Of a stretch of DNA of 64,000 nt, positions 58,679 through 64,000 are shown in pieces. Made by a program: the position numbers and the translations under genes. Position 1 is the stretch's first letter. Each line of letters begins with the position of its first letter. The notes beneath the pieces were generated by a model. That model had not been told where the DNA came from. It did no database searches and worked only from the letters and a program-made list of their open reading frames with translations. Location of the stretch: contig CP141145.1 in NCBI GenBank assembly GCA_035235625.1, forward strand, positions 23,562,563 to 23,626,562, written 5' to 3'. The stretch comes from Saururus chinensis. Lineage: Eukaryota; Streptophyta; Magnoliopsida; Piperales; Saururaceae.

Positions 58679-59100
58679 AGAAGGGTTGAGATATACCTAA
58701 TTGAAATTTGGGGTAAGAATATAGTTTTTAATTAGAATTAGGAAATTTGACAATTTATCCCAAAATTAAGACCAAAAAAATTTTAAAATTTTTTATAATG
58801 ACTTCCTTTGTTGTCTGAGACATTTTAAACTAAAAACCTTAAATTTGACCATGGGGCCTATAGGGGGTCCCGCCAAATTCAAATTTTTAAAAAAATATCA
58901 AAAAATTCTAAAAATTATCAATAAATCACAAATGGTTTGGAATCACTTAAAACTCATAAATATGAAGTTATTTTTGTTTAAAACCTTTGGAATCACCTTT
59001 ATTTTTGAAAATTATCAAAATTGATCATAAAACGGCTTAAACTACATAAAAACGATTAAACATAATGAATTAAAACTAGTTCAAGTTCAAGGATCTTACA

Positions 59101-60979
59101 TAAGTAGACTTAGGTTTCGGTACCTTATGAGGGATTGTCCAGTAAAAGTGTTGCATAATTGTACAAGCATAACATATATATTATGAAGTGGAAAGTAAGT
59201 ACAATAAGTGAGGTATAAGTAAGAGGGCAATAATTTGGGTTAACTCTAAGGAGCTTAGTTTGATGATATGAGTAAGATGATTTGGTCATAAGGTAGATGG
59301 CGGAGATTATATGAATATGTAAGGATTTGTTGTACGATGAGTTATGATTATGAGTTAGATGTGTTAGGTGAACTTTCCTGCCCTAATGAATTAGGGTCAA
59401 AACAGGCTTAGTATCGGATTGATTAGTAGAAGACTCTAAGAGTGAAAATTTTTATAGAATAATTGTACCTACATAAATTACTTAATTCAAAGAATTACAA
59501 GCAAAGCTAATGTGGTAGCACTATGAATTTGAGACCTGAGGGTTTTGATGGATTAAGTTTCATGTTTGTGCTAGTTGATAATGAGTCGGTTAAACATTTC
59601 TCATGTCTTTCCATAGTGTTTATCCTACGAGATCTTTATCTGTGTGTTGATCTAAGCTCAGACACCTAATGCTTTGTTGAGAGCGATATATGTTTTTGAT
59701 TTTGTCTTGGTGCTGTATTGAGCCTAGACGCTTGATGCTCTATTGAGAGCACTATATATTTCTGCCCTTAGTTGGCACTATATAATTCTGCCCAAGAGTG
59801 ACACTATAAGATTTTGACCTAAGAGTGACATTGTATGATTTTGCCCTTAATTGGCACTGTATGGTCCCTAGAGTGTGGGTGTTCGTGCGCTCATGTAAGT
59901 TGTATCATATATCTACTTTTACCTGTTTGACCATGTGCCCCATGAGTATAGGTGTACCTTGCATTCAAAAAAGTCCATAGCGTCTAGTTACTCCACAGAG
60001 GTTAAGGTGATGCCCTAATGACATTCCTTTTCATTTCACGCTGGAGCTTATTAATTGTAATGAGCTTAGCAGTTGATAGTATGTGTATGAATGTATAAGT
60101 AAGTAAGTAAGTTTATGGGTAAGTTTGTAAGATTATGAGGAAGACTGTAAGATTCTAAGTAAGACTGTAAGCATATGTTTCTGAGCAAGATTGTAAGCGT
60201 ATGTTTCTGAGGAAGATTGTAAGTGTATGTTTCTGAACAAGCATGTAAGAGTAAGAATTAATAAGATAATACGAGTAAGACTATAAGAATATTCTAAGTA
60301 AGATTGTTAGTGTAAGAATGATATGAGTAAGACTGTACTTGTAAGAGTACATGTAAGAATGATATATGTTTGTGCCTGATTGTTATATTATATGACTATA
60401 ATGTGTTTCTATATATTTTATGCTTATGTTTGAGTTGCATGAATGCATCTATGTACGGACTTACAGAGTTCCTGTTTAGAACTCCCCTACTGAGTATTTT
60501 CCTCTAGAGTATGATAATATTCATTTCCCCTCTTTTTAGCCCCGATGTTCGGGATACTTTTGTATGTTTGTGGCAGAGAGCTTCAAGAGTTGGACGCTTG
60601 TTTTTGTGGGTATATCCTTGACTCCGTGCGAGCATTATTCTGCCATGATCTGATGTATTAGGTGAGATAAAAATTAAGGTGCTTATACTTTATGGATTTG
60701 TAATTTTGATTAGACTATGGACTGTTTATGAGACCTGTACTCAAAGATACTCGAGAGAGATTTATATTTAAAGTCCATAATCATGGTAATTTATTTTTCT
60801 GTAGCACCTGAGATTATTTGATTTGGTTGTATGATGTTTGATTGATAAAAAACTTATATGAGAAAAATTAATGTATGCTATTTAAAATTATAAATTATTT
60901 TTACATGTTTTGTATTGCATCATTTTCCCCTATTTAAAGCTGTTAACTGTAAAAAAGCATTATAGTATAAGGGCATGAC
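59101..60979 (+). mobile_element. Long LTR, plus orientation, part after the nested LTR
   Basis: It continues from 55568. It contains repeats of the phrase CTATATAATTCTGCCC (59750-59860), the block CCCCATGAGTATAGG at 59938, short AAGTAAGACTGTAAG-type units (60090-60350), CTACTGAGTATTTTCC at 60488 and the end GGGCATGACA at 60979, equivalent to the GTGACA end at 1588. No gene. Confidence 0.65.
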
Positions 60980-61660
60980 AAGGGGCTACTTCTTTTGAGC
61001 AATTTTTTTAATAAGCAGTTTTATGGATTCCTCACTAACTCTATTTAAATTATATTTAGTCCTCATTTTTAGTGTTGGCACTACTTGTACCTCTCCTTTT
61101 TCTCTTTTCTAATCTTCCATCCCACAAGCCAAGTGGTAAATGCAAATTGGCCAAGTAGTGGTCATGACTAGATTTGTCCCAAACCTATTATAATTTAAGA
61201 AATGATAATCTAAAGTAAACTTGACTTCGAATATGTTAAACCCGAGCCCAACCTAACCCATTTAGAATAAAAATATATATATATTTAAATATTTAATTAA
61301 AAAATATAAAATTTTAAATAATTATTTAATTATATATTTTACTTATAAAAATAAATAATAATATTTTTATCTTAAATTAATAACTCTATTTGATAAAAAA
61401 ATTATTCTATATTAATAAATTTTTTTAATTTAAATAATTAAATACTCAAAAGAGAGTATTATACACATACTTAAAAAATATTATAAGTTTTTTTTTTACT
61501 CTTAAATATAAATTTAACTTTTTAATAAAATTTATTTTTTTATATAAAACTATTAATATAAGATAAAGAGCATAAGAATTCAATTTAAAAACCCTAACCG
61601 ATCGGGGAAGGTAGGGTCGGGTCAGGTTTTCTCGTATACCCGACCCGTGACATCCCTACT
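60980..61660. other. AT-rich upstream region with a possible hAT end
   Basis: 61250-61570 is extremely AT-rich. GGGTCGGGT...CGTGACATCCCTA at 61614-61658 looks like a hAT right end (TAGGGATGTCACGGGTC in reverse complement), with a weak partner TAGTGGTCATGAC at 61156, but no target duplication was found. Confidence 0.4.
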
Positions 61661-61782
61661 TCGTATTTGCTCCGTTGCGTTAAACGATAGCTTTTGCGGC
61701 GGCGTAACTGACCGGAGCCATCCCTGGGCTAAAACTGCAGGAGAAAGCAAGGCTGGTCCCCTGCCTTCCTCTGCTTTGTGTC
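61661..61782 (+). promoter_or_regulatory. Likely 5' leader of the poly(A) polymerase gene
   Basis: The base composition changes sharply from AT-rich to balanced near 61660. The leader contains no in-frame ATG close to the start. No clear TATA box is seen. Confidence 0.4.
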
Positions 61783-62684
61783 ATGGAGGGAGGAGGGACC
61801 ATCTTCCAGTACGAAACCCTGGGCCTGCTCTCGGCCGCGCCGGAGCCCGAGTGGGGCGAGGCCGGTCCCCCACGTTCGCCTCCCGCGCCGCCGTCTTGCT
61901 CGGTCTTCCGCAGCCAGATAACAGCGTCCGTCAACGAGGTGTCGGTGGTTGCTGCCCAGGACTACTTCTCCCTCGACGGCGATGGTGAAGGCTCGAGCTC
62001 GGGTCACACCGAGCCTCCCACCCCGTCCCCTACCCAAGACGAAGACGACGTGAGGGCCGACCCGGCGCTGGAGACCGCTTGGTTCCGGCCCAACGCCCGT
62101 TTCAAGAGCCCCATGCTCCAGCTTCACAAGGGTGTGTGATATGTTCTGTCCTTCTTAAATCTCCCTAAATGATATGGAGCAGAACAGATTGAAACTTATT
62201 AACCGAATTGTCTAAAGTCTGCGTTAGCTGGCCTTGCGTTCTTGTGATTTTTAATTTTTTCTTCCTATTTAATTGATCAACAGGACTGAGATGAACTATT
62301 GTGAATATTAGTGTTTTTCTTTTTCCTTCTAAAAAATTCTATCCCTGCTGCCTAGACGCTTACTTTGTAGGTCCTTTTTTCAACACCGCAGAAATACTTG
62401 ATTTTTGTGATTTTATCTCCCCCACACATGAAGAAGCAGCATCTCGAGCTTCCGCAGTTCAATGCGTCATTTCTGTTATCAAGTATATATGGCCACAGTG
62501 CAAAGTACGCAAAAATGTCGTGCTTTTAGTCTTTCCTTCTCATTATTGTTTCCGGATGTATTTGAGCAACTGTATTTCTAGATTATGAGACTGCACCTTT
62601 TAGTTACATTTGACTGAAACTTTTTAGGTAGAAGTGTTTGGATCCTACAAGACAGGCCTCTATCTTCCAACTAGCGATATTGAT
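61783..62684 (+). CDS. TRF4/PAPD5-type non-canonical poly(A) polymerase, 5' exons (partial)
   Basis: Non-canonical poly(A) polymerases add short A tails to nuclear RNAs for exosome decay. Exon 1 is 61783-62131, exon 2 62392-62504, exon 3 62628-62684; introns are GT-AG and the joins keep frame. The product reads MEGGGTIFQYETLGLL, a Pro/Ser-rich acidic stretch, RFKSPMLQLHKEILDFCDFI, AAVQ-like helix to SVIKYIWPQCK, then VEVFGSYKTGLYLPTSDID. The last is the nucleotidyltransferase signature: FGS, and the first Asp of the catalytic DxD pair. The second Asp, the central domain and the RNA-binding tail must lie beyond 64000, since no further exon is seen in 62685-64000. The start is the first ATG after a GC-rich leader; similarity to the Arabidopsis TRF4/5-like family begins right there. 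No damage is visible. Confidence 0.9.
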
Positions 62685-62844
62685 GTAAGTGCATCTGTTC
62701 TTTGTTTCTGCTTATACAACGCAACTGCTTTTAGTAAGGTTTGCATGTGTGTGTTAGACCAATTGTGTTGTGTCTCTTAGGTTATTTTTTATGAATATTT
62801 TTCCTTTTATTGGCGATACAACTATAGGACATTCGGATGGATTC

Positions 62845-63270
62845 TGTAGGGCAACAGTGAGACTTGCAAGATCATATGGTGTAGAATGTTTGGCGAAGAG
62901 AAGTCATATTGAGAAGACGAATGTCTCAGTATTGAAAATGTTAAGGTAGATGAGTGGTAAAATTATCAGGGATTGTATTAAAGCGAACCCATTAGGGTAA
63001 ACATAGTAATATCCCCATTTAGTTATAAAAATTGAGGGATAGCCTATTGAGATGATTCAACCGTGTTAGAAAGTGACTGCAAACAATGCCTGCTAGGCAA
63101 TGTCATTGATGGCCTTTAGAGGCCTCTAGGAGAAGAAGAGGATGACTCAAGATGATTTGGAAGTAGCTAGTTGAGAAAAAAATTGGTATTGCAGGACTTG
63201 GATTTGAAATTGGTCTATGATAGGTCTGAATGGCAGAGTGCAATTAGTGCGCTTACGCCATACCACTATT
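62845..63270 (+). mobile_element. RTE-type LINE, 3' coding relic in intron 3
   Basis: Translation in shifting frames gives AKRSHIEK, VLKMLRWMSGKIIRDCI-like and LKLVYDRSEWQSAISALTPYH segments. These match the C-terminal tail of plant RTE reverse transcriptase proteins (QHIEKMSVAEMRMLRWMCG, then VYDRAEW). Stops and frameshifts abound. It lies in the same orientation as the host gene, in an intron that also holds 62685-62844 and the following sequence. Confidence 0.75.
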
Positions 63271-64000
63271 TCTATGATCTAAGTCAAGGAATGCAAAATC
63301 ACAAATCTCGATTCTTGGCAGAGAATCGAGAATCGGGACCAAGGAAGTAATTGGGACCAAGGGCTTAGTTCCCGCTGTGATCAACAGTTTCCTCTTTATT
63401 ATTTACTGACATCGCTGAGACCAGCGATAACAGATTTCCGCCTTCTTCTCTACTTCTTCTCACAGATACCTTGCCAAATCAAATTCCTCGCTGGTGGCTG
63501 CCCCGCTGGTCGGTCTTGCCTTTCTTCACACAGAGACATAGCCCTCTCTGAATATGTTTCTGAATGATTTCACTGTGCCCCCAGGCCAAGGTTGGGCTCC
63601 AGTGTGTTTTGGTTTCCATGGTCCTGCAGACAAACATGGAAGAATTAGCAGCATTGCAGTGGAATAGCTCCTCCTCTCCGACCCCCACTTTGGTCCCCTC
63701 CTTTCAAGCTCTTGTAGGGACAAAACTCTTTCTCAGTAGAACTAAAAAATAGGAAATTTTCAGACAGAGACTAAGAAGCAAAAGCGGCAGCAGCAGCAGT
63801 ACAGGAGGAGATTCCTTGAACTGTGGCTGTGGGATGGTCCCAACTTTGACAGACAGGAATTGTTTCTCTTCTCCTATATGATTCTTTTGTTTGAATTTTT
63901 TAGGGCTTTTATACTCTCTACAGTTTTTTTCGTCTGCCATTTGTTTCTCGTTTTTTGTTAATAAGGGGTGTCCGAATCCTTAGAACCTGACTAGAAGGGG
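63271..64000. other. Intron 3 sequence, nothing recognised
   Basis: Mixed sequence with short open frames on both strands (up to 78 residues) but no known domain and no plausible next exon of the poly(A) polymerase. Confidence 0.5.

Larger units (their letters stand above)
55569..59100 (-). mobile_element. Complete long solo LTR with target duplication
   Basis: It runs from TGTCACACCCTGGCACC at 55569 to AAGGATCTTACA at 59100, and is flanked by perfect TAAGT copies (55564-55568 and 59101-59105). It has GGGGTGAGTAAAACTCAG at 56056, hairpin units at 56310-56570, a TATA box at 58671-58678 on minus, and otherwise AT-rich DNA. It is 3532 bp long with no gag, pol or long open frame. It is the best reference copy for the long-LTR superfamily in this window. 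Confidence 0.92.

Noticed and set aside
61156..61658. hAT element upstream of the poly(A) polymerase gene
   Set aside because: The right end looks right, but the left partner is weak and the flanking 8-mers differ; kept only as a remark.

Overview
The window is nuclear DNA of a flowering plant. Two split, intron-bearing plant genes lie in a background made almost entirely of nested transposable elements of typical plant families (Copia with tRNA-Met primer site, MULEs carrying a plant mobile domain gene, hAT, Stowaway and Tourist MITEs, L1 and RTE LINEs). The species cannot be fixed from the sequence.

Genes. (1) DAPB, minus strand, eight coding exons between 40498 and 35399. It encodes the plastid enzyme 4-hydroxy-tetrahydrodipicolinate reductase of lysine synthesis. 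All exon junctions join in frame to 337 residues, so it looks intact. (2) The 5' part of a TRF4/PAPD5-type non-canonical poly(A) polymerase, plus strand, from 61783; three exons are visible and the rest runs past the window end. An RTE LINE relic sits in its third intron.

Transposons from left to right. 1-1588 is the end of a long LTR inserted in the gag of a minus-strand Copia element (LTR 4067-4474, primer site, hairpin-rich leader). 5091-13068 holds a MULE end and then a MULE (5733-13068) with decayed mudrA transposase and PMD genes. 14462-20775 is a second MULE with only a PMD pseudogene; it is broken by an LTR (16383-19118), itself broken by a hAT element (16884-17435). Its target lies in one arm of a tandem duplication whose other arm keeps an empty site. 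22440-30250 is a stack of long LTRs with a foldback MITE and a complete LTR insertion (26322-29873). 30960-31536 is an L1 tail. 32485-34981 and 41442-43902 are hAT-type elements with nested MITE and MULE insertions. 44160-60979 is another pile of long LTRs, one complete with its target duplication (55569-59100).

Most of the repeat DNA belongs to one superfamily of 2-4 kb LTRs without visible coding sequence (5' TGTAA..., 3' ...TGACA or TACA). Members share a TATA box about 350-515 bp from the 5' end and carry tandem arrays of 55-62 bp units, several of which can fold into small hairpins. No RNA gene, CRISPR array or organelle insertion was recognised. No new functional system is established. 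The strongest unusual signals are the hairpin-bearing LTR arrays, the hairpin cluster of the Copia leader, the palindrome-rich MULE ends and the duplicated last exon of DAPB.
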